Assembly: GCA_016202725.1 (NCBI GenBank)
Contig: JACQOD010000032.1
Coordinates: 1 to 5,753, forward strand
Origin: Candidatus Aenigmatarchaeota archaeon
Lineage (GTDB): Archaea > Aenigmatarchaeota > Aenigmatarchaeia > QMZP01
DNA: 5,753 nt
Reading direction: 5' to 3'
Every line of letters starts with the position of its first letter. Position 1 is the first letter of the stretch. A model generated the notes under the pieces. The model did not search any database. It saw only the letters and a program-made list of their open reading frames with translations, and was not told the origin of the DNA. Below are positions 1 to 4,598 of this stretch, piece by piece. The position numbers and the translations under genes are program-made.

Positions 1-693
1 GGTCAGCGAGCCGAGGATGAAGGCCAGGAGCAGGGTGAACCCCAGCAGGGCCTCCTCGATCCCGTACTTCTGGATGCTGGAGATCGCCCGGTTCACGAAC
101 TGCACGCCCACCCGCTTCATCACCACCAGGAAGCCCACCACGATGAAGACCGTGGTCAGGACGGGCTCGAAGGTGAACGAGGCGCCGTTCACCATGTTGG
201 CGAGGAGGGAGATGGCCACGATGCCTACCACCTCGTCCACGATCTCCATGCCCATGAGCGCCTGGCCCACTGCGGAGCCGAGCTGTTTGAAGTCCGCCAG
301 GGCCCGGGAAACGATCGAGGTGCTCGAGAGCACCGCGACCAGGCCGATGGCGATGGTCGTGAAGATATCCCAGGCGGCAGCCAGGCCGATCACGTAGGTC
401 AGGCCGAGGGCGATGCCTGCGCGGGTCAGTTCGACGTAGACGTACTTCTCCGTGTCCCCTTCAAGGCCCTTCCAGTCGATGCTGAGCGAGACCAGCAGGA
501 TCAGGAACAGCAGGCCCAGGTCCGCGACCGAGGTCACGAGGGCGGAGGGCCTGATCAGCGCCAGCAGGGAGGGGCCGAGGATGATGCCCGCGATGATCTC
601 CCCCACGACCGAGGGCTGGCGGATCTTGCTGAAGAGGACGCCCCCCATCTTCCCGCCGAACAGGAGCAGGGCGAGGTCAAGCAGCGGTTCCAT
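1..693 (-). CDS. Kef/NapA-type (CPA2) cation/proton antiporter, N-terminal 231 residues; continues beyond the window
   Basis: This is the N-terminal part of an integral-membrane monovalent cation/H+ antiporter. It would exchange Na+ or K+ for protons across the cytoplasmic membrane. My translation from the ATG at 693 begins MEPLLDLALLLFGGKMGGVLF and stays open to base 1, giving 231 complete codons. Near residues 31-44 is the family hallmark GEIIAGIILGPSLL. Several hydrophobic helices follow, with a polar SSTSIVSRAL stretch and then MEIVDEVVGIVAI. The last segment occupies the place where CPA2 proteins usually have the ion-binding Asp-Asp pair; here it reads Asp-Glu. A GGAGG ribosome-binding site 9 nt upstream (703-707) supports this start. 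It is the last visible gene of the cyclase-ftsZ-CBS-antiporter array, 105 nt beyond the CBS gene. The missing C-terminus would show whether an RCK/TrkA regulatory domain is attached. The family is confident; ion specificity cannot be read. Confidence 0.92.
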   Translation of the reverse strand, partial: MEPLLDLALLLFGGKMGGVLFSKIRQPSVVGEIIAGIILGPSLLALIRPSALVTSVADLGLLFLILLVSLSIDWKGLEGDTEKYVYVELTRAGIALGLTYVIGLAAAWDIFTTIAIGLVAVLSSTSIVSRALADFKQLGSAVGQALMGMEIVDEVVGIVAISLLANMVNGASFTFEPVLTTVFIVVGFLVVMKRVGVQFVNRAISSIQKYGIEEALLGFTLLLAFILGSLT

Positions 694-793
694 AGTCGGA
701 AGCCTCCCTGCCCATGGCGGTCCCGGGCTTGCTCTCCCCTGCCATGCGCCATCCCGCCCTTCCCTCCCCTGGTCCCGGATTGTTGGAAAACAT
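677..793 (-). CDS. Possible 38-residue ORF between the CBS gene and the antiporter gene (doubtful)
   Basis: An ATG at 793 lies 5 nt past the CBS stop codon, and an AGGAG within the last CBS codons is about 8 nt upstream of it. The frame encodes a Gly/Pro-rich, positively charged peptide starting MFSNNPGPGEGRAGW. It stops at 677, overlapping the antiporter start by 17 nt. Such a reading could couple translation of the antiporter to the CBS gene. No family is recognised, and the composition also fits random GC-rich sequence, so this is a weak call. Confidence 0.15.
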   Translation of the reverse strand: MFSNNPGPGEGRAGWRMAGESKPGTAMGREASDYGTAA

Positions 794-798
794 GCGCT

Positions 799-1230
799 TC
801 ACTCCTTGAGCAGCTGCTCCAGGACGTCCCGGATGCGGATGATCCCCAGGAGCCTGCTCCCCTCGACCACGTGGAGGAGCTTGTACCCCGAGGAGTGCAT
901 GAGCCGGAAGGCTGCGGCCAGGGTGTCCTGCGGACCCAGCGTCGTTATATTCGTGGTCATGATGCTGCTCACCGGCTCCGCGGCCTGGGCCGGGTCCAGC
1001 TCCGTGAACCAGACCACGTCCCCCATGGGGCTGGCGGGCTCGTGCCTGACCAGTTTCAGGAGGTTGGCCTCGCTGACCGCGCCGGCCAGCTTGTTGCCGT
1101 CCACCACCGAGAGGAGGTCGGCCCCCTCCTGCTGGAGGCGGGTGATGGCCTCCCGGACGGGCAGGTCGGGGGGGATCGTGATGGCAGGAGAAATGAAGTG
1201 CTTCACCAGGATGTCCGCGAACTTCTTCAT
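799..1230 (-). CDS. Stand-alone two-CBS-domain protein, 143 aa
   Basis: This is a small soluble protein made almost entirely of a tandem CBS (Bateman) pair. Such modules typically bind adenine nucleotides, S-adenosylmethionine or, in some proteins, c-di-AMP, and pass the signal to a partner. CBS1 spans about residues 12-62 (ISPAITIPPDLPVREAI then LLSVVDGNKLAGAVSEANLL). A linker follows at about 63-85. CBS2 spans about 86-143 (VSSIMTTNITTLGPQDTL then LLHVVEGSRLLGIIRIRDVL). There is no catalytic or membrane domain. The frame is open further upstream, but the start at 1230 is chosen because AGGAGG lies 5 nt before it and the CBS homology begins directly after. That ribosome-binding site sits in the loop of a GC hairpin (1232-1246). 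The gene lies downstream of ftsZ and upstream of the antiporter on the same strand. The ligand is unknown; a role as a c-di-AMP or ATP/AMP sensor is inferred from context. Confidence 0.9.
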   Translation of the reverse strand: MKKFADILVKHFISPAITIPPDLPVREAITRLQQEGADLLSVVDGNKLAGAVSEANLLKLVRHEPASPMGDVVWFTELDPAQAAEPVSSIMTTNITTLGPQDTLAAAFRLMHSSGYKLLHVVEGSRLLGIIRIRDVLEQLLKE

Positions 1231-1298
1231 GCCCCCCTCCTGGGGGAGAGGGTCCCCTGCAACCGCCCCTGCCGCCGATGCCAGTGCTTCTGCTGCAT
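1227..1298 (-). CDS. Possible 23-aa leader peptide overlapping the CBS gene start
   Basis: A short ORF starts with ATG at 1298, preceded by AGGAGG 4 nt upstream (1303-1308). It encodes MQQKHWHRRQGRLQGTLSP followed by RRGA, a basic peptide. Its TGA overlaps the ATG of the CBS gene as ATGA (1227-1230), a classic layout for translational coupling. Ribosomes on it would pass through the hairpin that holds the CBS ribosome-binding site. Nothing is recognised in the peptide itself. Both ribosome-binding site and overlap are plainly visible, but conservation cannot be judged from one sequence. Confidence 0.35.
   Translation of the reverse strand: MQQKHWHRRQGRLQGTLSPRRGA
1232..1246 (-). promoter_or_regulatory. 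Hairpin presenting the ribosome-binding site of the CBS gene
   Basis: On the transcript, five C residues (1246-1242) can pair with five G residues (1236-1232). The loop AGGAG (1241-1237) is the core of the ribosome-binding site. The start codon follows one base after the stem. Such a GC clamp could limit initiation until a ribosome translating the upstream mini-ORF opens it. The pairing is directly visible; the regulatory effect is inferred. Confidence 0.4.
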
Positions 1299-1320
1299 AG
1301 TTCCTCCTGTTGGTGCCGCG

Positions 1321-1360
1321 AAAAAGGAAGGGAACGCCCCAAAGAAGGAAGGGGGCTTCC
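1321..1360 (-). terminator. Hairpin and U-rich tract after ftsZ: possible partial terminator
   Basis: Eight bases past the ftsZ stop codon, the minus strand reads GGAAG, then CCCC, then CTTCC (1360-1347), a 5-bp hairpin. Pyrimidine-rich sequence follows, ending in CCTTTTTCG (1328-1319, five T at 1325-1321). Archaeal RNA polymerase can terminate at U-rich tracts, so ftsZ transcripts may partly end here before the CBS gene. An AAGGAAGGG direct repeat (plus strand 1324-1332 and 1345-1353) lies in the same spot. The signal is weak, and read-through into the CBS gene is equally plausible. Confidence 0.28.
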
Positions 1361-1367
1361 TGCTGCT

Positions 1368-2396
1368 TTATTCGTAGACCGTGATTCCCAGGTCGCCGGC
1401 GAACTTCTTGTTCACGTGCTTGGTCTCCTCGGGCACCTTGCCCACGATGTACGGGCTCTTGACGCCGGTGATGATGGTGATCACCTGGACCTTGCCCTTG
1501 TACTCGGGCAGGACCCGGGCGCCCCACATGACCGTGGCGTCCTCGTCCATCTTCTTGGACACGGTCTGGCCGATGAGGTTGATCTCATCCAGGGTGAGGT
1601 CCTCCCCCCCGATGATCTGGATGAGGGCTCCTGTTGCTCCCTGGTAGTCCACGTCCAGCAAGGGGTGGGACAGGGCCTGCTCGATGGCCTCCCGCGCCCG
1701 GTCTTTGGTGTCGGACATGCCGACGCCGATCGTGGCCACGCCGCCGGAGTGCATGATGGCCTTCACGTCGGCGTAGTCCAGGTTCACCAGCGAGGGCTGC
1801 GAGATCGTCTCGGTGATCCCCTTGATCATCGTGGCGATCAGGTTGTCCGCGACGGCGAACGCTTCCTTCAGGGGCCGTTGCCCCGCCAGCTCGAGAAGCT
1901 TCTGGTTCTCGATGATGATGGCGGTGTCGCAGGAGTCCCGGAGGGCGTACAGGCCGTTTTCAGCCTTCCTGATCCTGGCGCCTTCCATCTTGAAGGGCAC
2001 CGTGACCGGAGCGATCACGATGGCCCCCATCTCCTTGGCGATCTTCGCCACCACTGGGGCCGCTCCCGTCCCCGTCCCCCCGCCCAATCCGGCGGTGACG
2101 AAGAGCAGGTCGCAGCCCTTGAGCTGCTCCTTGATCTCTTCCCGGGATTCCTCAGCCGCCTTGCGGCCGATGTCCGGATACCCGCCCGCCCCGAGACCGC
2201 GGGTGAGTTCCTTGCCGATCAACACCTTCTTGTGCGCCTTGGTGACGGCCAGGTGCTTCGCATCCGTGTTGATGGCCACGGTGTTCGCGCCCTGGATCTC
2301 CATCTCCGTGAGGCGGGTGATGGTGTTGCTGCCGCCGCCCCCGCAGCCAAAAACCATGATCTTGGCCTGGTGGGCGTCGTAGTTCTCTGCTTCCAT
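1368..2396 (-). CDS. ftsZ: Cell-division GTPase FtsZ (archaeal, FtsZ1-like), 342 aa
   Basis: FtsZ is the tubulin-family GTPase that polymerises at mid-cell and organises the archaeal division ring. The chain is full length for an archaeal FtsZ with a short tail. The nucleotide-binding T1 loop GCGGGGSNT is at residues 17-25. The tubulin signature GGGTGTG is at 105-111, within TAGLGGGTGTGAAP. The T7 loop NLDYAD at 205-210 supplies the two acidic residues (D207, D210) that trigger GTP hydrolysis on the neighbouring subunit. The C-terminal domain contains ATGALIQIIGGEDLTL, and the tail ends DLGITVYE. The N-terminal segment GCGGGGSNTITRL and the block AINTDAKHL...KVLIGKELTRGLGAGG resemble methanogen FtsZ1 more than bacterial FtsZ. 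AGGAGG lies 7 nt before the chosen ATG. The gene starts only 16 nt after the c-di-AMP synthase stop codon, so the two are very probably cotranscribed. The FtsZ1 versus FtsZ2 subtype is not certain. Confidence 0.97.
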   Translation of the reverse strand: MEAENYDAHQAKIMVFGCGGGGSNTITRLTEMEIQGANTVAINTDAKHLAVTKAHKKVLIGKELTRGLGAGGYPDIGRKAAEESREEIKEQLKGCDLLFVTAGLGGGTGTGAAPVVAKIAKEMGAIVIAPVTVPFKMEGARIRKAENGLYALRDSCDTAIIIENQKLLELAGQRPLKEAFAVADNLIATMIKGITETISQPSLVNLDYADVKAIMHSGGVATIGVGMSDTKDRAREAIEQALSHPLLDVDYQGATGALIQIIGGEDLTLDEINLIGQTVSKKMDEDATVMWGARVLPEYKGKVQVITIITGVKSPYIVGKVPEETKHVNKKFAGDLGITVYE

Positions 2397-2403
2397 AGTA
2401 GTG

Positions 2404-2409
2404 CCTCCT
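2404..2409 (-). promoter_or_regulatory. Ribosome-binding site of ftsZ in the 16-nt gap after the cyclase gene
   Basis: AGGAGG lies 7 nt before the ftsZ ATG and immediately behind the TAA stop of the upstream gene. There is no room for a separate promoter in the gap. This fixes the ftsZ start and supports a cyclase-ftsZ operon. Confidence 0.75.
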
Positions 2410-2412
2410 TTT

Positions 2413-3156
2413 TTACCCCACGCTCGCCACCCTCAGTCCCTGGGGGCCGCCGGTGCGCTGTGGAGGGGCGTCCCCCGTGGGGGCTGCGTGTTCTGCTAGG
2501 GGATCATAAGGCTCTGCTGCCAGAGGCGGGAAATCAAGTTCCACGTCCGGTCCCGGCAACTCCCAGCTGGGGAGCCAGCGGTGGCCCGGCGTGTGGAGGT
2601 TGAAGGAATAGCGATCATCAATCCGCCCGTCCTGAAACAGCACCCCTGTCCCCGCGGTCTCGCTCAGGGCAAAGGCGACCGCGCCCAGGGTGGAGGCATA
2701 GGCCCCTGCTGTGTGCTTGAGGCTGGCCTCTTCCGGCCGGCCATCGGTCTGGTTGCGCCCCTTGACCCGGAGGACCTCTTCGAGGACGTGTTCGAGCCCC
2801 CTGGTGGAGACCCCCTGGATCGTGGTGCCGGAGCTGATAAGACTCCCATCCTCGGTGAAGAAGAGGGCCCCATCGAGGGCGTCGGTCCCATCGTAGGCCC
2901 CCGCTTCCCGGAAGAGTTCCTGGATCTTCTGGTCATGATAGAGCACGGGGTTGAAGGGGGCATACGCTTTGGTCTGGCGGCCATTGAGCTTATTGGCCAT
3001 GCGCCCCAGGACGGGTCGAGGTCCGACAACTAGAAACAGGCCGCTCCCGCCATCCTGGGCAAACTGGTAGGTCACATCGCGGATGCGTGCCAGTAGCGGA
3101 GCCTGCAGCTCGTTTTCAACATGCCGATACGCCCGGAGGGCGAGAGAGTCGCGCAT
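2413..3156 (-). CDS. dacZ: Diadenylate cyclase (DAC domain) making c-di-AMP, 247 aa
   Basis: The protein matches the DAC (DisA_N/DUF147) fold that condenses two ATP into the second messenger c-di-AMP. A helical lead is followed by SGLFLVVGPRPVLGRMANKL (residues 38-57), the usual first core strand and helix. The catalytic DGA motif is at 95-97 (LDGALFFTEDGSLISSG). Residues 146-154 read LKHTAGAYA where most DACs have TRHRAA, and the closing motif SETAGTGVLFQDG is at 165-177. Thus the RHR motif is replaced by KHT, and the distance from DGA to it is about 50 residues, some 20 more than in DisA or CdaA. There is no membrane segment, so it is cytosolic, as expected for archaeal DacZ. Residues 200-247 form an extra Pro/acidic tail of unknown role. 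A TATA-like box 25 nt upstream suggests a leaderless transcript. It heads the array with ftsZ 16 nt downstream. The fold assignment is good; activity is less sure because of the altered motif. Confidence 0.84.
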   Translation of the reverse strand: MRDSLALRAYRHVENELQAPLLARIRDVTYQFAQDGGSGLFLVVGPRPVLGRMANKLNGRQTKAYAPFNPVLYHDQKIQELFREAGAYDGTDALDGALFFTEDGSLISSGTTIQGVSTRGLEHVLEEVLRVKGRNQTDGRPEEASLKHTAGAYASTLGAVAFALSETAGTGVLFQDGRIDDRYSFNLHTPGHRWLPSWELPGPDVELDFPPLAAEPYDPLAEHAAPTGDAPPQRTGGPQGLRVASVG

Positions 3157-3181
3157 GTTTATACATTAATACACGTTCCTA

Positions 3182-3190
3182 CTTAAATAG
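3182..3190 (-). promoter_or_regulatory. TATA-box promoter of the diadenylate cyclase-ftsZ operon
   Basis: The minus strand reads CTATTTAAG, separated by 25 nt from the cyclase ATG at 3156. Archaeal transcription starts about 25 nt below the TATA box, so the mRNA would be leaderless or nearly so, which agrees with no ribosome-binding site before this ATG. The box is flanked exactly by two direct GTTCCT repeats on the plus strand (3175-3180 and 3191-3196), a possible operator. Confidence 0.6.
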
Positions 3191-3212
3191 GTTCCTGTCC
3201 ACTCGGGATGCC

Positions 3213-3220
3213 TTTATAAA
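3213..3220 (+). promoter_or_regulatory. TATA-box promoter of the ribbon-helix-helix gene
   Basis: TTTATAAA ends 20 nt before the ATG at 3241, a near-ideal archaeal TATA box for a leaderless transcript; no ribosome-binding site precedes that ATG. It lies 22 nt from the divergent cyclase TATA box, so one bound regulator could affect both genes. Confidence 0.65.
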
Positions 3221-3240
3221 CCCTGCCTTCAACTAGAGCC

Positions 3241-3456
3241 ATGGGAGATGAAGAGCATAAGCCGGAGAGCAAGCCGGAAAGTAGGCCGGAGACCATGACA
3301 ACGACCATTGAAGTGGACAAGGAGCTCTTCCTGAAGTTCAAGGCCCTGTGCGTCCTGAACGAAACTACGATCTCCGGCGAGATCGAGAAGCTCATCCGCA
3401 AACGGGTGGAACAGCTCGCGAGCGACAACCCCTTGTCGTCCCCGATGCCGCAGTAG
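3241..3456 (+). CDS. Ribbon-helix-helix (CopG/Arc-like) DNA-binding protein, 71 aa
   Basis: This is a small probable transcription regulator or antitoxin-type DNA-binding protein. Residues 20-26 (TTTIEVD) form the beta-strand that would insert in the DNA major groove as part of a dimer. Residues 27-40 (KELFLKFKALCVLN) fit helix A, and 42-58 (TTISGEIEKLIRKRV) fit helix B. The first 18 residues are charged and contain KPES, KPES, RPET, encoded by three 12-nt tandem repeats (3259-3294). The start at 3241 is chosen because a TATA box lies 20 nt upstream; Met19 at 3295 would keep the whole fold and is an alternative. The gene is divergent from the diadenylate cyclase, so it may regulate itself and that operon. 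No toxin gene is recognisable beside it. The fold is well supported; the target is inference. Confidence 0.8.
   Translation: MGDEEHKPESKPESRPETMTTTIEVDKELFLKFKALCVLNETTISGEIEKLIRKRVEQLASDNPLSSPMPQ
3259..3294 (+). repeat. Three tandem 12-nt repeats in the ribbon-helix-helix gene
   Basis: Three imperfect 12-nt units (AAGCCGGAGAGC, AAGCCGGAAAGT, AGGCCGGAGACC) encode KPES-KPES-RPET in the N-terminal tail. They lie outside the DNA-binding fold and probably arose by local duplication. Confidence 0.7.
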
Positions 3457-3614
3457 GCTCGCGGTTTTTCAGCCATGCCCCTCGGTCCGGAGAGTTGCAG
3501 GAGTCCCCCGGCGGTGCGGCACATTGAGGCAGCGCACGCCGATCTTTCACGACCGGGAGAAGGCAGACCCGCAGGACCCCTTGGACGCCCCTTGATCCCC
3601 ATTTCAAGGACCGA

Positions 3615-3632
3615 TGGCGGTCGCCAATTTTG
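3615..3632 (+). terminator. Weak terminator-like hairpin with T-run downstream of the ribbon-helix-helix gene
   Basis: TGGCGGTCGCCA (3615-3626) is an inverted repeat that can form a small hairpin and is followed by AATTTTG with four T residues. It could end plus-strand transcripts from 3241. The stem is short, so this is tentative. Confidence 0.22.
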
Positions 3633-3672
3633 CCACACGATCGGATCCCCCCTTAACCTTAAGAATAACCCC

Positions 3673-3682
3673 CACGTACGTG
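3673..3682. promoter_or_regulatory. Perfect 10-bp palindrome, possible operator
   Basis: CACGTACGTG is exactly self-complementary. It lies just downstream of an AT-rich TATA-like TTAAGAATAA (3659-3668) and about 45 nt before a ribosome-binding-site-preceded ATG at 3729. Dimeric regulators such as ribbon-helix-helix proteins bind sites of this kind. Binding is not shown by the sequence. Confidence 0.3.
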
Positions 3683-3775
3683 TTTAGCTGCCAAACGCAT
3701 GCTACCGGTTTCCGAAAAGGAGGGAACAATGAAATCAGAAGCAAGAGAACCTGCGGTGTGCAATGAGCTAAACAC
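3680..3775. repeat. 10-bp inverted repeat with 76-nt spacer
   Basis: GTGTTTAGCT (3680-3689) and its exact reverse complement AGCTAAACAC (3766-3775) flank the possible ribosome-binding site and start codon at 3717-3731. They could close a long stem-loop in RNA or be paired protein-binding sites. Confidence 0.4.
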
Positions 3776-4100
3776 ATACACCTCCACCTGCCCGTGGCCC
3801 CCTGCCAGCAGGAAGCCCAAGCCCTTGGGATTGTATATTAAGGCGGGCCTTCCTGGCAGGCATCGCCCGCCCGGATCGCCTCGTGGCAGGCGCCGCAGAG
3901 CCATCCGGGATGCCGCCGCTCCAGGACGTCGTCCAGCCCCGCGTCCGCACGCCGCTCCCCGCCGAGCTCCACCCATCCTTCTTCCGGCGGCGGTGCGCGG
4001 AGATCCACGATTTCATACATCACGCAGCGGCGGTCGGTGCAGTGCAGGCCCAGTGCCAGGCGGTGCCCCGTACGTGCGTTCACCCATTGCGCCTGCGTGA
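3729..4100 (+). CDS. Doubtful small ORF with a strong ribosome-binding site, antisense to the metalloprotease 3' end
   Basis: The ATG at 3729 is preceded by AAGGAGG with 5-nt spacing. The first part encodes MKSEAREPAVCNELNTYTST followed by CPWPPASRKPKPLGLYIK, ordinary-looking and with two Cys residues. From about residue 38 the frame runs antisense through the metalloprotease coding sequence and becomes Arg/Pro/Ala-rich, as expected of a shadow reading. The real product, if any, may be shorter through a frame change, or the remnant of a gene truncated here. No family is recognised. Confidence 0.22.
   Translation: MKSEAREPAVCNELNTYTSTCPWPPASRKPKPLGLYIKAGLPGRHRPPGSPRGRRRRAIRDAAAPGRRPAPRPHAAPRRAPPILLPAAVRGDPRFHTSRSGGRCSAGPVPGGAPYVRSPIAPA
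3801..3829 (-). terminator. Two small hairpins at the 3' end of the metalloprotease gene
   Basis: Downstream of the metalloprotease stop at 3838, the transcript can form CCCAAG/CTTGGG (3829-3816) and then CCTGC/GCAGG (3812-3801). Both are perfect but short, and no U-run follows, so they may be RNA 3'-end structures rather than a true terminator. Confidence 0.25.
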
Positions 4101-4524
4101 ACCGGGGGTTCCTCACGACCTCGTGGCCGATCTCGTGCAGGGCCATAGCCTGGAGGCGGTCCCGGTAGCGCTGGTCAGGGACCGTCATGGCAGCCTGCGG
4201 CCTGCCCTCCTTCCCCCGCAGGCGCGCCGCAGAGACGACCGCCACGCCTCCCTGCGAGTAGCCGAAGATCCAGTCGTCCTCGGGCTGGTCGCCAAGGAAG
4301 AGGTCCCGGTCCGTGAGGATCAGCACCCGCTTTCCGAGGGGGAGATGGAGGGCGTCGTACAAGCCAGGGAGGTCCCGGATGATGCCGTACCCGGGGAATG
4401 CGCGCGGCGGGAAGAACGCCCCGCAGTCCTGCTGGCGGAGCGTGCTCCCGATGCCGTACACCTGGCGGACGGCGTCCGCGGCAACGGGGAGTTCCCTCTC
4501 CAGCCGGTCGCCAATGAGGAGCAT
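3838..4524 (-). CDS. amzA: Archaemetzincin-like zinc metalloprotease (M54) with a split zinc motif, 228 aa
   Basis: The protein resembles archaemetzincin, a small cytosolic zinc-dependent metalloprotease. The part before the active site fits the family: RVLILTDRDLFLGD (66-79), then WIFGYSQGGVAVVSAARLRG (85-104). The zinc motif HEIGH is at 130-134 with E131 as the catalytic base. In family members the third His and a Cys follow at once, as HExxHxxGxxHC. Here about 21 residues intervene before LGLHC (158-162). The second structural zinc site looks complete: C162, C167 with the Met-turn residue M169 in CVMY, then C210 and C213 in LCGACHEAI. The start at 4524 is supported by a TATA box 20 nt upstream and gives the usual family length plus the insert. 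It is transcribed away from the transposase gene. The family assignment is confident, but whether the split site binds zinc and cuts peptides is open. Confidence 0.86.
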   Translation of the reverse strand: MLLIGDRLERELPVAADAVRQVYGIGSTLRQQDCGAFFPPRAFPGYGIIRDLPGLYDALHLPLGKRVLILTDRDLFLGDQPEDDWIFGYSQGGVAVVSAARLRGKEGRPQAAMTVPDQRYRDRLQAMALHEIGHEVVRNPRFTQAQWVNARTGHRLALGLHCTDRRCVMYEIVDLRAPPPEEGWVELGGERRADAGLDDVLERRHPGWLCGACHEAIRAGDACQEGPP

Positions 4525-4544
4525 ACCTTTCGTAGATGATGGGG

Positions 4545-4550
4545 TTTAAA
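4545..4550 (-). promoter_or_regulatory. TATA box of the metalloprotease gene
   Basis: TTTAAA, in the minus-strand context GCCTTTAAACCCC, lies 20 nt before the ATG at 4524, the spacing for a leaderless archaeal mRNA. It is at the border where base composition shifts from GC-rich to AT-rich, so it may lie in or beside the end of the insertion sequence. Confidence 0.5.
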
Positions 4551-4565
4551 GGCTTGAATCAAAAT

Positions 4566-4582
4566 AAATTAAACTTTATTAA
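4566..4582 (+). promoter_or_regulatory. Probable AT-rich promoter of the transposase gene
   Basis: AAATTAAA (4566-4573) and TTTATTAA (4575-4582) lie 25 and 16 nt before the transposase ATG. Either could act as a TATA box for a leaderless message; no ribosome-binding site precedes this ATG. Confidence 0.35.
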
Positions 4583-4598
4583 CTACCGAAACTAATAC

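Larger units (their letters stand above)
3457..3837. other. 381-nt stretch with no confident gene, rich in short palindromes
   Basis: Between the ribbon-helix-helix gene and the 3' end of the metalloprotease gene I see no protein of known family and no tRNA or rRNA. The first half (3457-3640) is GC-rich with no clear signals except a T-run at 3465-3469. The second half becomes more AT-rich. It contains CTTAACCTTAAG (3652-3663), the perfect palindrome CACGTACGTG (3673-3682), a 10-bp inverted repeat (3680-3689 with 3766-3775) and a strong ribosome-binding-site-like AAGGAGG (3717-3723). Two short inverted repeats also lie near the metalloprotease 3' end (3801-3812 and 3816-3829). It could hold a small RNA or small gene plus a regulatory site. 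Confidence 0.5.

Noticed and set aside
452..1300. 282-codon plus-strand reading across the CBS and antiporter genes
   Set aside because: Ser/Arg/Pro-rich shadow of two well-supported minus-strand genes.
677..1342. 221-codon minus-strand reading overlapping the CBS gene in another frame
   Set aside because: Gly/Pro/Arg/His-rich low-complexity composition; the true CBS sequence is in the neighbouring frame. Only its last 38 codons are kept as a doubtful small ORF.
1231..1527. N-terminal extension of the CBS protein up to 1527
   Set aside because: That stretch runs back over the end of ftsZ, shows no domain, and the ATG at 1230 has a well-placed ribosome-binding site followed at once by the CBS fold.
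1278..2603. Long 441-codon plus-strand reading across ftsZ
   Set aside because: It is antisense to ftsZ, rich in His/Asp/Gly/Leu as expected from the complement of a GC-rich gene, and matches no family; FtsZ motifs on the other strand are unmistakable.
3241..3456. Antitoxin of a toxin-antitoxin pair
   Set aside because: Ribbon-helix-helix antitoxins usually overlap or abut a toxin gene; no RelE, VapC or similar toxin follows in the next 380 nt.
3183..3638. 151-codon minus-strand reading across the ribbon-helix-helix gene
   Set aside because: No family, Ser/Arg/Gly-rich, and it covers the divergent promoter; the plus-strand ribbon-helix-helix fold and TATA box are better supported.
3475..3687. 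70-codon plus-strand ORF downstream of the ribbon-helix-helix gene
   Set aside because: No ribosome-binding site or TATA box at its start, no recognisable motif, composition like non-coding GC-rich sequence.
3457..3837. tRNA, rRNA or CRISPR repeats in the gene-poor stretch
   Set aside because: I looked for a T-arm GTTCRA motif, cloverleaf arms and regularly spaced repeats on both strands and found none.
3883..4539. 218-codon plus-strand reading across the metalloprotease
   Set aside because: Antisense shadow; the minus-strand frame carries HEIGH and the Cys/Met-turn motifs.
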